Origin: Solirubrobacteraceae bacterium | Lineage (GTDB): Bacteria; Actinomycetota; Thermoleophilia; Solirubrobacterales; Solirubrobacteraceae | Assembly (NCBI GenBank): GCA_023230855.1 | Contig: JALNWQ010000007.1 | Coordinates: forward strand, 159,672-223,671 | Length of the DNA stretch: 64,000 bases | Reading direction: 5' to 3' | Shown here: piece by piece, positions 1 to 8,733 of the stretch | Layout of the letters: every line of letters starts with the position of its first letter | How positions within the stretch are numbered: position 1 is the first letter of the stretch | The notes under the pieces: generated by a model | Database searches by the model: none | The model's input: the letters and a program-made list of their open reading frames with translations, nothing else | What the model was told of the DNA's origin: nothing | Made by a program: the position numbers and the translations under genes

Positions 1-928
1 TCGCTCCCTGCGCGCCGCTCCCGGCCGTGGCGGTGCGCGCGCCGTCGTCGGGCTCCGAGGCCCTGGCCGTCGGCTTGGGCAGGCTCGGCGGCGTGCCTCG
101 GCCGGCCAGGGGCTGCTCGGGCACGCGGAGGTCGATCCAGGTCGCGCCCCCGGTCGCCTCGTCGGCGAGCACCGCGACCGCGGCGATCCACTTCGCCGTC
201 AGCCGCGACGCGTCGCGGAAGTAGATCGTCGGGCCGTCCTTCATCCGGACCACGGTGCCGCGCTCGACCCGGTCGATCCGGGGCAGGAGCTCCTCGGGGG
301 CGCCGGCCAGGACGGCCACCGGACGCCGGAGCGTCGCCGCGTCGACGCGGTCCCCGCTCGCGCGGGCGCCGACGACGAGCGGCAGGCCGTCGGTGGGCCA
401 GTCGGCGATGAGGGCGCCGTCTGCCGCGATCGCGACGCGCGCCCCCCCGCGGTCCATCGCCCCGACCGCGATCCGCTGGGTCACCTCGACCTGGAGCCCG
501 TGCGGGAACCGGGGCGACACGTCGACGCCCGTGATGCTCGGCACGTCGTCCGTGATCCGCCGGATGCCCCCGTCGTCGAACCCGAGCGTGCTCTGCCCGA
601 CCGACGCCCGCTCGATCGCGGCGCGCAGCTCGGGCGCGTTGGGGCCCTGCAGTCCGACGACCGTGACGTGCTGCACCGCGCTCAGGCCCGTGAGCCGCAG
701 CACGAGGTACGTCGCGGCGACGAGGCCGACGACGACGAGGGCGACGGTCCAGGCGATCCGCCGTCGATCGGGCACCCGGGACGGCCCCGGACCGGCGCCC
801 GGGCGACGCGGCCCGCCGGGCCCGGGCCGGCGCAGCGCATCGCCCAGGCCCCGGAGCGCCGCGCCGGGGAGCGGCCGCGCTCCTCGGTGGTCCTGCAGGC
901 GCGTGACGAACCCGGCGATCGGCGACAT
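1..928 (-). CDS. ftsQ: Cell division protein FtsQ/DivIB (3' end cut by window edge)
   Basis: Reading the minus strand from ATG at 928 gives an open frame that runs off position 1. It shows a basic, proline/glycine-rich cytoplasmic part of about 70 residues, one membrane helix (RRIAWTVALVVVGLVAATYL), then a POTRA-like stretch beginning HVTVVGLQGPNAPELRAAIE, followed by a beta-domain with PHGLQVEVTQR, the usual FtsQ layout. It is the last gene visible in the division cluster, 190 bp after murC, as in many actinobacteria where ftsQ precedes ftsZ. FtsQ is a bitopic divisome scaffold protein. No clear ribosome site precedes the ATG and the frame stays open upstream, so the start could be earlier. 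Confidence 0.85.
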   Translation of the reverse strand, partial: MSPIAGFVTRLQDHRGARPLPGAALRGLGDALRRPGPGGPRRPGAGPGPSRVPDRRRIAWTVALVVVGLVAATYLVLRLTGLSAVQHVTVVGLQGPNAPELRAAIERASVGQSTLGFDDGGIRRITDDVPSITGVDVSPRFPHGLQVEVTQRIAVGAMDRGGARVAIAADGALIADWPTDGLPLVVGARASGDRVDAATLRRPVAVLAGAPEELLPRIDRVERGTVVRMKDGPTIYFRDASRLTAKWIAAVAVLADEATGGATWIDLRVPEQPLAGRGTPPSLPKPTARASEPDDGARTATAGSGAQGA

Positions 929-1118
929 GCCGACCGGTTCGTCGCCGGTCCGCGTCGTCCTCGCCCACGCAAGCGACCGCCCACGACGCCCGGCCGTCCT
1001 GCGCCGGTGGAGGGCGTCGCCGTCCGCGACGCGCCCGACCGCCGGCGGGCGCGTGGCGGATGGTGGTCGCGTGGCGGGCGGGATCCGCCACGCGTGGATC
1101 CGGGCGGCCCGGCCCGGG

Positions 1119-2567
1119 TCAGCCCGCCGCGACGAGCCCGCGGGCGACGGCGTCGACGTCCCCCGCCCCCATGCAGACGCACAGGTCGCCGCGACGCAGG
1201 ACCGACGGCAGGCGCTCGAGCGCGCGCTCGATCGTCGGGATCCACAGGACCCGCCGGCCGGGCGCGGCGTCCGCGACCGCCTCGACGATCGTCAGGCCGG
1301 TGGTCCCGGGGAAGTCCTCGGCCCGCTCGCGGGCCGGGTAGACGTCGAGCACGCACACGACGTCGGCCAGCGCCAACGCCCGCCCGAACGCGCCGGCGAG
1401 CAGCCTCGTCCGCGAGTACAGGTGGGGCTGGAACACGGCCACCACCCGCCCGGGGCGCCGCGTCCGCGCGGCGCGCAACGTCGCGGCGACCTCGGTCGGG
1501 TGGTGCGCGTAGTCGTCGACGACCGTCACGCCGTGCGGGCCGACGCCCGCGACGTCGAACCGCCGTCCGGTCCCGGGGAAGTCCGCCATCGCCGCGACCG
1601 CGGCGTCGGGGTCGGCGCCCGCCAGGACGGCCGCGGTGAGCGCGCCCGCCGCGTTGGCGGCGTTGTGAGCGCCGGGCTGGGGAAGGACGACGTCGGTCCC
1701 CCCGTCGTCGGGCCCCCGGTCCGACGGACCGCCGTCGCCGGCGTCGCCGGCCGCGACCGCGCGTCCCGGGGTCCCCGGATCGCTCCGACAACGCCACCGC
1801 AGCCGCTGTCCGTCGGGCCGCTCCTCGATCGTCGTGCCGGAGTAGCGGACCGCGCCACCGGCGGGCAGCAGGTCGTCGAGGTCGCGGACGTCCCACGCCA
1901 CCGCGCGCCCCGCCCCGTCGAGGAACGTCGCGAACGTGCGGCGCAGCTCGGCGAGCGACCCGTACGCCCCGTGGTGGTCGAGCTCGACGTTCGTGACGAT
2001 CGCGATCTCGGGCCGGGTCTCGAGGAAGCTCCGGTCCGACTCGTCGGCCTCGACGACGAGCCACCCGGACGTGCCGACGTGGACGTTCGTGCCGGTGGCG
2101 TGGAGGATGCCCCCGACGAGGTACGACGGGTCCTCCCCCGCGCCGCGGAGCGCGTGCACGACCATCGCGGACGTCGTCGTCTTGCCGTGCGCGCCGGCGA
2201 CGGCGATCACCCGGTGGGCCGCGCAGACCTCGCCGAGCAGGCCGTGGCGCGACAGGTCGGGCAGGCCGCGCCGCCGCGCCTCGACGCGCTGCGGGTGGTC
2301 CGGGGGGATCGCGGTCGAGCTGACGACCACGACGTCGTCGCCCGACGGGACGTCGGCCGGGTCGTCCCCGATCCGGACGTCGATCCCGGCGGCGCGGACC
2401 GCCGGGAGGTAGCGGCTCTCCGCCCGGTCCGACCCGGTGACCGTGGCCCCCAGGCCGGCGGCGAGGACCGCGAGGCCGCTCATGCCCGCACCGGCGATCC
2501 CGAGGACGTGCAGTCGTCGCCCCTCCCACGGGGTCGCGGAGCCGGGCGCGGGAGAAGGGACGCTCAC
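1119..2567 (-). CDS. murC: UDP-N-acetylmuramate--L-alanine ligase MurC
   Basis: The 482-residue product adds L-alanine to UDP-MurNAc in the cytoplasm, the first peptide step of peptidoglycan precursor synthesis. Visible signatures are the N-terminal Rossmann glycine motif GIAGAGMSGLA (about 23-33), the ATP-binding loop GAHGKTTT (125-132), and the ligase motif DDYAHHPTE in the central/C-terminal half. Length and domain order match the MurC family. Its start lies 16 bp downstream of the stop of the preceding secreted protein gene, so it is probably part of the same transcript as murG and the division cluster. A middle segment (about residues 230-270) is rich in Asp and Gly and looks like a lineage-specific insertion. 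Confidence 0.97.
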   Translation of the reverse strand: MSVPSPAPGSATPWEGRRLHVLGIAGAGMSGLAVLAAGLGATVTGSDRAESRYLPAVRAAGIDVRIGDDPADVPSGDDVVVVSSTAIPPDHPQRVEARRRGLPDLSRHGLLGEVCAAHRVIAVAGAHGKTTTSAMVVHALRGAGEDPSYLVGGILHATGTNVHVGTSGWLVVEADESDRSFLETRPEIAIVTNVELDHHGAYGSLAELRRTFATFLDGAGRAVAWDVRDLDDLLPAGGAVRYSGTTIEERPDGQRLRWRCRSDPGTPGRAVAAGDAGDGGPSDRGPDDGGTDVVLPQPGAHNAANAAGALTAAVLAGADPDAAVAAMADFPGTGRRFDVAGVGPHGVTVVDDYAHHPTEVAATLRAARTRRPGRVVAVFQPHLYSRTRLLAGAFGRALALADVVCVLDVYPARERAEDFPGTTGLTIVEAVADAAPGRRVLWIPTIERALERLPSVLRRGDLCVCMGAGDVDAVARGLVAAG

Positions 2568-2583
2568 GGTCGGGCAGCGTACG

Positions 2584-3873
2584 TCACCGCGACGACGTCG
2601 GTCCGTCCGTGGCGCCGTCGTCGACCGCCGGGGCGCACCGCGGGCGCTCCGCCGACCGGAGCGTCAGTCGCGGAACCTCGCGGCCGACGCGGAGCCTCGT
2701 CCGGTCGAGCCGCCCCGTCGCGTCCCGGGCCTCCCACCAGGCGGTCCGTGCGTCGGAGAGGTACCGGGGCCCGGTCGTCGCCGCGTATCCGGCGCGTCCG
2801 GGGAGCCGTCCGTCGAGCCGCGCGCCGCGCCGCCCCCCGGGCTCGGTGAGCCATCCGGCGGGCCCGCCGCACGACGTCGTCCCGTCCTCCTCCCCGACGA
2901 CGAGCAGCACCCGCCCGTCGCGCATCTCCGTGGCGAACGACGACGCACCGACCAACGGCCGTCGCGTCACCCGTCGGACGCGGCCCCGCGAGTCGACGAC
3001 GACGGGGTGGAACGCGCGTTCCCCGCGGACGGCGGCCCCGACACCGACCGATCCGTCGGGGGCGAGCCGCAGAAGGTCGGGCCGCACGCCGGCCGCGCCG
3101 ATCCGGCGCGCCAGCGTCCGTCGGGCGAGCGTCCAGCGGGTGCGCCCGGTGAGGCGGTCGACGACGCGGAGCGTCCGCCACGCCCCCGCCGCGTCGCGGT
3201 CGCCCGCGTCGTGGCCGGGCGCGAGCTCCTTCCACGCCACGAAGCGCCCGGCGCCCTGCACGTCGCGGGCGCTCGCGGGCAGGCGTAGGACGACCCGGTC
3301 GGTGCGGGCGTCGCGCAGCGCCCGTCGGCCGGTGGGCGCCGCCCCGTCCTCGACGGGCCGCACCCAGGTGACGCGGTCGCCGCCGACGAGGTGGCGCGGG
3401 GCGCGCTTGCGGAGCAGGCGCTCGACCATCCCGGTGTGCAACGACACCTGCGCCATGTACGCGTCCTGCCTACCGCACGCCGCGTCGCCGTCGCCTTCGT
3501 CATGCCGGTCGGCGCACCACCGACCGCTGACGAAGGCGGTCGCGTCGGCGACGAGCAGCTGCGGCGCGACGCCGGTGGACGGGAACGCGGGCCGTGCCCC
3601 GGGCGTCGTCGGCAGGACCCGGAACGATCGGGCCAGGCGACCGCGTCCGTCGGACAGGCGCACGGACCGGAGCTCTGCGACGCCGTCGCCTCCCGGCGGC
3701 CGGAACTGCCACACCCGGTTGCCCGACGCCGCCGGGTCCGACGCCCCGTGGCCGGCGGGGGCGATCCACCGCGCCGACACCGACCAGCTCGCCGCCGCGG
3801 GCGTCGCCGGGCCGACCGTGGCGGCCACGACGAGCCACGGCAGGATCCTGGACGACCGGTGGTGGTCCGACAT
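2584..3873 (-). CDS. Secreted protein of unknown function inside the division cluster
   Basis: The 429-residue product starts with a basic N-terminus, a hydrophobic stretch (ILPWLVVAATVGPATPAAA) and an Ala-rich probable signal-peptidase site, so it is probably exported. The mature part contains repeated short blocks ending in VVRL/LRVVDR-type strands with intervening Gly/Asp turns, which resembles a beta-propeller-like fold; three or four cysteines occur (for example SGRWCADRH and TTSCGGPAG). I recognise no family. It sits between murG (51 bp upstream) and murC (16 bp downstream) where most bacteria have no gene, suggesting co-expression with wall synthesis. A second protein of similar style is at 34207-35334. 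Function unknown. Confidence 0.75.
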   Translation of the reverse strand: MSDHHRSSRILPWLVVAATVGPATPAAASWSVSARWIAPAGHGASDPAASGNRVWQFRPPGGDGVAELRSVRLSDGRGRLARSFRVLPTTPGARPAFPSTGVAPQLLVADATAFVSGRWCADRHDEGDGDAACGRQDAYMAQVSLHTGMVERLLRKRAPRHLVGGDRVTWVRPVEDGAAPTGRRALRDARTDRVVLRLPASARDVQGAGRFVAWKELAPGHDAGDRDAAGAWRTLRVVDRLTGRTRWTLARRTLARRIGAAGVRPDLLRLAPDGSVGVGAAVRGERAFHPVVVDSRGRVRRVTRRPLVGASSFATEMRDGRVLLVVGEEDGTTSCGGPAGWLTEPGGRRGARLDGRLPGRAGYAATTGPRYLSDARTAWWEARDATGRLDRTRLRVGREVPRLTLRSAERPRCAPAVDDGATDGPTSSR

Positions 3874-3924
3874 GACCCGCGAGGGTACGTCGTACGCGAT
3901 CGCGCCGCGCCGTTCGCGGGGGCG

Positions 3925-5040
3925 TCAGCGGGCGGCCGCGACGACCTCGTCGGCGATGGCCCGCGCGGCGTCGGGGCGGGCGAGCCGGGCCGACGCGGCG
4001 GCCATCGCGTCCAGGCGCTCCCGGTCCCCGAGCAGGCCGACCACGGCGTCGCGCAGCCCGCCCGCGTCGAGCGCGTCGTCGGGGATGACGATCGCGGCGC
4101 CCTCGCGCTCCATCCAGCGGGCGTTGGCGGTCTGGTGGTCGGCCGCCGCGTGCGGATAGGGGACGAGCACCGCCGGCCGGCCGTGGGCGGTGACCTCGGC
4201 GATCGATCCGCCGGACCGCGCGACGACGAGGTCGCACGCGGCCAGCGCCCGGCTGAGCGGGGCCAGGTAGTCGTAGAGCCGGTACGGGCCGGGGGCGTCG
4301 CCGGGATGGTCGGGCCCCGGCGCCGACGCGGCCCGCTCGGGGTATCGGGCCACCAGGTCGGCGTGGTCGCGGCGGCCGGTCGCGTGGAGCACGGCCACGG
4401 CGCGGCCGTCCACGGCGAGGTCCGCCAGGCCGTCGACCGCGGCCTCGTTGACGGAGCGCGCACCGAGCGACCCGCCGAACACGAGGACGGTCGGCGCGCC
4501 GTCCGGCAACCCGAACGCGGCCCGGGCGGCCGTCCGGTCGCGGTCCGGGGGCGGCACCGGTCGACCGGTGACGCGGAACGTCGGCTCGGTCCGCCCCTCG
4601 ATCGGGAACCCCAGGCAGACCCGGGCGGCCCGGCGGTGCAGGAGCCGGTTCGACACGCCCAGGTGGCTGTCGGCCTCCGTGAGGACGAGCGGGATCCGTC
4701 GGCCCGCGGCCGCGGCGCCGACGACCCCGGCGACGTAGCCCCCGCCCCCCATGACGGCGTCCGGCGCGAGGTCGCGCAGGAGCCGGCGGGCCCGGCAGAC
4801 CGCGCGCCCGGCCATCCCGGCGGCGCGCGCCGCCTTGAGCGGGTTGGTGCGGCTCAGGCCCTGGGCGCGCAGGCGGTGCAGCTCGTACCCGGCCTCGGGC
4901 ACCAGCCGGGCCTCCTCGCGGTCGCCGCCGATGAACGCGACGGCGTGGCCGTCAGCCCGCAGCGCGTCGGCGACCGCCAGCGCGGGCACCACGTGCCCGG
5001 CCGTCCCACCCGCGGCGATCACGAAGCTCCGTCGAGTCAC
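3925..5040 (-). CDS. murG: UDP-GlcNAc:lipid I N-acetylglucosaminyltransferase MurG
   Basis: MurG converts lipid I to lipid II at the inner face of the membrane. The product (371 residues from GTG at 5040) begins VTRRSFVIAAGGTAGHVVPA, matching the conserved N-terminal glycine loop; further family motifs are MGGGGYVAG, LTEADSHLGVSNRLL (usual LHEQN region altered to LTEAD), FGGSLGARSVNEA and ARSGGSIAEVTAHGRPAVLVPYPHAAADHQ in the UDP-GlcNAc site. The frame stays open for 50 codons upstream of the GTG, but that part is arginine-rich and lies inside ftsW, so I chose the GTG next to the family N-terminus. This still leaves an 89-nt overlap with the end of ftsW. Confidence 0.95.
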   Translation of the reverse strand: MTRRSFVIAAGGTAGHVVPALAVADALRADGHAVAFIGGDREEARLVPEAGYELHRLRAQGLSRTNPLKAARAAGMAGRAVCRARRLLRDLAPDAVMGGGGYVAGVVGAAAAGRRIPLVLTEADSHLGVSNRLLHRRAARVCLGFPIEGRTEPTFRVTGRPVPPPDRDRTAARAAFGLPDGAPTVLVFGGSLGARSVNEAAVDGLADLAVDGRAVAVLHATGRRDHADLVARYPERAASAPGPDHPGDAPGPYRLYDYLAPLSRALAACDLVVARSGGSIAEVTAHGRPAVLVPYPHAAADHQTANARWMEREGAAIVIPDDALDAGGLRDAVVGLLGDRERLDAMAAASARLARPDAARAIADEVVAAAR

Positions 5041-6349
5041 CGGCGGATCCTTGCGCACCGACCCGACGGTCCGCGGCGCGGGCGCTCGCGAGCGTCGGGA
5101 CGGGATCGGGGACCGGCCGCAGCACCGGGCGGCCGACCGGGGCGCGACGCGGGCGGGAGGGCTCGCGACGGGGCCGCGGCGCACGTCCACGCGGCGGTCC
5201 GTCCCCGTCGACCAGCGGCGCCGGGGCGGACGCGGGAGCGGTGCCGCGGGCGATGTTCAGCAGCAGGCCGATCCCGCCCAGGAGCATGACGAGGTTCGTC
5301 GACCCGTACGAGATGAACGGCAGCGGCACGCCGGTGAGCGGGAAGATCCCCAGGACGACCCAGATGTTGAGGATCGCCTGGCAGGTGATGATCCCGACGA
5401 TGCCGGTGGCGAGCAGGCGCTGGTACGGGTCGGGCGCGCGGTCCGCGATCCGCAGGCCGGTGTGCGCGAGCATGGCGTACAGGGCCAGCAGGCCGAGGAC
5501 GCCGATCGCGCCGAGCTCCTCCCCGATGACGGCGAGGATGAAGTCCGTGTGGGCCTCGGGCAGCCACTCCGCCTTCTGCACCGAGCTGCCGAGGCCGTTG
5601 CCGAAGAACCCGCCGGACCCGATGGCGAGCTGGCCCTGGATCGCCTGGTAGCCGTTGCCGGCCGCGTCCGACCACGGCGACAGGAACGACGTCAGGCGGG
5701 CCACCCGGTACGGGGCCGCGAGGACCATCAGGAGGACGCCGGCGCCGGCGACCGCGCCGATCGGGGCGAAGAACCGCAGCGGCATCCCGCCGACGACGAG
5801 CACGCAGGCGGCCGCCACGCCGATGACCATCGCGGTGCCCAGGTCGCTCTGCAGCCCGCCGACGACGGCGACGAACAGGCCGACGACGAAGAGCTCCCAG
5901 CGGACGTCGCGCAGCGTGCGCATCGGCGTGCGACGCCGCGACAGCGCCAGCGCGAGGAACGCGACGACCGCGAACTTCGCGAGCTCGGACGGCTGGAACC
6001 CGATCGCGCCGTTGCCGATCCAGCGCTTCGCGCCGTTGACCTCGCGTCCGATCCCGGGCGCGAGCACCGCGAGGCACAGCACCACGGCGACGACGAGCAG
6101 CGGCAACGTCAGGGTGCGCAGGCTGCGGACGCCGAACCGGGTGGCGACCCACAGCAACCCGAACCCGAGCACGCCGAAGATCGCGTACCGGACGAGGAAT
6201 CCCGCGCCGTCCCCACCCCCGCCCTGGATGATCTGCTCCGAGCTCGACGCGCTGTACACCGCGATCGCCCCGAGGACGACGAGCATCAGCACGATGCCGA
6301 GCAGGTGGTCGAACGCGCGATGCGGTTCGGCGGATCGGACGGGCGGCAT
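4952..6349 (-). CDS. ftsW: Peptidoglycan glycosyltransferase FtsW (SEDS family)
   Basis: The 465-residue protein has about ten hydrophobic helices and the SEDS signatures NGAKRWIGNG, FQPSELAKFAVV, LQSDLGTAM, GNGYQAIQGQLAIGSGGFFGNGLG, AEWLPEAHTDFILAVIGEELG and PLPFISYGSTN. FtsW polymerises lipid II at the septum together with FtsI. After the last helix an Arg/Pro-rich cytoplasmic tail of about 90 residues follows, whose last 29 codons overlap the start of murG in another frame. It lies directly downstream of mraY with a 102-bp gap; the murD gene usually found between the two is absent. The start ATG at 6349 sits just before the first helix, as expected. Confidence 0.95.
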   Translation of the reverse strand: MPPVRSAEPHRAFDHLLGIVLMLVVLGAIAVYSASSSEQIIQGGGGDGAGFLVRYAIFGVLGFGLLWVATRFGVRSLRTLTLPLLVVAVVLCLAVLAPGIGREVNGAKRWIGNGAIGFQPSELAKFAVVAFLALALSRRRTPMRTLRDVRWELFVVGLFVAVVGGLQSDLGTAMVIGVAAACVLVVGGMPLRFFAPIGAVAGAGVLLMVLAAPYRVARLTSFLSPWSDAAGNGYQAIQGQLAIGSGGFFGNGLGSSVQKAEWLPEAHTDFILAVIGEELGAIGVLGLLALYAMLAHTGLRIADRAPDPYQRLLATGIVGIITCQAILNIWVVLGIFPLTGVPLPFISYGSTNLVMLLGGIGLLLNIARGTAPASAPAPLVDGDGPPRGRAPRPRREPSRPRRAPVGRPVLRPVPDPVPTLASARAADRRVGAQGSAGDSTELRDRRGWDGRARGARAGGRRRAAG

Positions 6350-6451
6350 CGGACCCGTGTTCGACGGCCACGCGCCGCCTCCTGCCCGGCGCGAGGCGTC
6401 GTGCGGGCGGGCGTGGGTCCGTGGAGCGCCGGCGACGGCCGCGTCGCCGGT

Positions 6452-7423
6452 TCAGACCTTGATGCTCTGCAGGTAGATGACGAACCCGATCGCGGTGCAG
6501 GCGATCGCGACGATCCAGAACCGCAGGATGATCTTCGTCTCCGACCACGCCTTCATCTCGAAGTGGTGGTGGAGCGGCGCCATGAGGAACACCCGCTTGC
6601 GCGTCGTCTTGAACGACAGGACCTGGACGATCACCGACAGCGCCTCGATGATGAAGACGCCGCCGATGATGAGCAGGAGCTCCTCGGTCTTCGTGACGAT
6701 CGCGAGGCCGGCGACGAGCCCACCGAGGCCCAGCGACCCGGTGTCGCCCATGAACACCGTCGCGGGGTGGGCGTTGTACCAGAGGAACCCGACGCAGCCG
6801 CCGGTCGCGCAGGCGGCGAGGAGCATCATGTCCCCGGCCCCGAACGCCATGTACGTGATCCCGATGTACGCGGTGAGGACGATGGCCGACACTCCCGCGG
6901 CCAGGCCGTCGAGCCCGTCGGTGAGGTTCACGGCGTTGCTCACGAACGCGACGACGAGGTAGATCCAGAGCGGATAGAGCACCCCGATGTCGACCGTGAC
7001 GTCGAGGGTCCGCAGGCGCACCGTCGGATCGAGGCCCGCCTGCTCGGTGGCGATCCACCACAGCAGCAGGGACACGGCGACCATCGACGCGAGCTTCGCC
7101 TTGCCGCTCAAGCCCAGCGAGCGCTTGCGGAAGACCTTCGTCGCGTCGTCGGCGAACCCGACGAGCGCCAGGCCCGCTCCGGTGGCGAAGACCCCGACCG
7201 CGCGCCAGTCGTACTCGGCCAGGATGAGGAACGGGATCGAAATCGCCACGAAGATGATGAGCCCGCCCATCGTGGGCGTGCCGGCCTTCTTCTGGTGGCC
7301 GGCCGGCCCCTCCTCGCGGATGTACTGGCCGAACGACTTCTCCCGCAGCCACTGGATGAAGGTCGGGGCGAGGAAGATGCAGAGGAGCATCGCCGACGCC
7401 CCGCCGACGAGGATCTCCGTCAT
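6452..7423 (-). CDS. mraY: Phospho-MurNAc-pentapeptide transferase MraY
   Basis: The 323-residue integral membrane enzyme transfers phospho-MurNAc-pentapeptide to undecaprenyl phosphate, giving lipid I. Recognisable motifs are the cytoplasmic GPAGHQKKAGTPTMGGL loop, the Asp pair in GFADDATKV, the catalytic NAVNLTDGLDGLA, and the APLHHHFE histidine motif near the C-terminus. About ten hydrophobic helices alternate with these loops. The ATG at 7423 overlaps the murF stop by four bases (ATGA), indicating translational coupling. Length is slightly below the usual 340-360 but all catalytic loops are present. Confidence 0.97.
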   Translation of the reverse strand: MTEILVGGASAMLLCIFLAPTFIQWLREKSFGQYIREEGPAGHQKKAGTPTMGGLIIFVAISIPFLILAEYDWRAVGVFATGAGLALVGFADDATKVFRKRSLGLSGKAKLASMVAVSLLLWWIATEQAGLDPTVRLRTLDVTVDIGVLYPLWIYLVVAFVSNAVNLTDGLDGLAAGVSAIVLTAYIGITYMAFGAGDMMLLAACATGGCVGFLWYNAHPATVFMGDTGSLGLGGLVAGLAIVTKTEELLLIIGGVFIIEALSVIVQVLSFKTTRKRVFLMAPLHHHFEMKAWSETKIILRFWIVAIACTAIGFVIYLQSIKV

Positions 7424-8733
7424 CGGTCGTGGCCCCGCTCGCGGAGCGCCTCGGCGACCCGCTCCAGGCCGATCCCGCGCGACGCCTTGAGCAGCACGCG
7501 GTCGCCGGGCTCCAGCAGCGTCGGGACGAGCCGGGCCGCCGCCTCCGCGTCGGGGACCCAGTGCACGCGCCCGCCGAAGCCCGGACCGGCGTGCCGGCAC
7601 AGCTCGCCGACGGCGACGAGCACCTCGACCCCGGCGGCGCGCGCGTGGGCGCCGATCTCGGCGTGGTGCCGCCGGGCGTCCGGACCGAGCTCGAGCATGT
7701 CGCCCAGGACCGCGACCCGCCGCTCGCCGCCGGCGAGGGCCAGGTCGTCGAGCGCGGCGGTCACGGACATCGGGTTGGCGTTGTAGCAGTCGACGACCAC
7801 GACGACGTCGTCGGCGAGGGTCAGGCGCTCGCCGCGCAGCGCCGAGATCGCGGGCCGCACCGTCCCGGTCGGATCGACGCCCACCGCGCGGGCGGCGGCG
7901 ACGGCCGCCGGCAGGTTGCGCAGGACGGTCGGCGGCACGTCGCCCTCGATCGCGAGGTCGCCGGGCGCGCGCTCGACGTCGCCCCCGGGGCCGAACGTCA
8001 CGATCCGCACGCCGCCGGGGCGGTGCGCGTCGAGCAGCCGCTCGGCGGCCGGGATGACCGCGACGCCCCCGGGCACGATCCCGTGGAGCAGCTCGGCCTT
8101 CGCGTCGGCGATCGCGGCGATCGACCCGAGCAACTCGACGTGGACGGGCGCGACGTTCGTGATCACGCCGACGTCGGGCTCGGCGATCCGGGCGAGCTCG
8201 GCGATCTGGCCCGCGCCGCGCATCGCCATCTCGAGCACCAGGACCTCGGTGCCGCGCGGGGCGCGCAGGACGGTCAGCGGCAGGCCGACCTCGGTGTTGA
8301 GGTTGCCGACGGTGGCCACCGTGCGCCGCTCGCGGCCGACGATCGCGGCGAGCAGGTCCTTCGTCGACGTCTTGCCGACCGACCCGGTGACGCCGACGAC
8401 GGTCGCCGCGAGCTCGCGGCGCCATGCGCGGGCGAGCGTGCCGAGGGCGGCGACCGGGTCGGGGTGCAGCAGCACCGCTCCGTCGGCGCCGTCGAGGTCC
8501 TCGGCGTGCTCGGGCCGCACCAGGACGCCCCACGCCCCGGCGTCGAGGACCTGTCGGGCGAAGCTCCCGCCGTCGACCCGGGCTCCCGGGATGCCGACGA
8601 ACAGCGCACCGGACGCCCCGGCGTCGCGGCTGTCGGTGCTCACGGTGGCGGGTCCGGCCGCCCCGTCGCGCGCGGGACGATGGAGCGTCGCCCCGGCGGC
8701 GTCGGCGATCCAGTGGGCGTCGCGGTCAAGCAC
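7420..8733 (-). CDS. murF: UDP-MurNAc-tripeptide--D-Ala-D-Ala ligase MurF
   Basis: MurF adds D-Ala-D-Ala to complete the cytoplasmic UDP-MurNAc-pentapeptide. The 437-residue protein has the Mur ligase N-domain (FVGIPGARVDGGSFARQ), the ATP loop GSVGKTST (117-124), GNLNTEVGLPLT, the EMAMRGAGQI motif, ITNVAPVHVELLGS, and DCYNANPMSV in the central domain, all typical of MurF rather than MurE or MurD. Its start overlaps the end of murE by 8 nt and its stop overlaps mraY by 4 nt, so the three genes are translationally coupled. Confidence 0.96.
   Translation of the reverse strand: MLDRDAHWIADAAGATLHRPARDGAAGPATVSTDSRDAGASGALFVGIPGARVDGGSFARQVLDAGAWGVLVRPEHAEDLDGADGAVLLHPDPVAALGTLARAWRRELAATVVGVTGSVGKTSTKDLLAAIVGRERRTVATVGNLNTEVGLPLTVLRAPRGTEVLVLEMAMRGAGQIAELARIAEPDVGVITNVAPVHVELLGSIAAIADAKAELLHGIVPGGVAVIPAAERLLDAHRPGGVRIVTFGPGGDVERAPGDLAIEGDVPPTVLRNLPAAVAAARAVGVDPTGTVRPAISALRGERLTLADDVVVVVDCYNANPMSVTAALDDLALAGGERRVAVLGDMLELGPDARRHHAEIGAHARAAGVEVLVAVGELCRHAGPGFGGRVHWVPDAEAAARLVPTLLEPGDRVLLKASRGIGLERVAEALRERGHDR

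Noticed and set aside
255..2849. An 864-codon open frame on the plus strand over ftsQ and murC, and many similar long frames elsewhere
   Set aside because: In DNA with over 70% GC, stop codons are rare in all frames. The product is Arg/Pro/Gly-rich without any family motif, while the opposite strand encodes clear FtsQ and MurC proteins.
4751..7786. A 1011-codon plus-strand frame antisense to ftsW and mraY
   Set aside because: Asp/Arg/His-rich composition with no domain; it is the antisense of transmembrane coding sequence.
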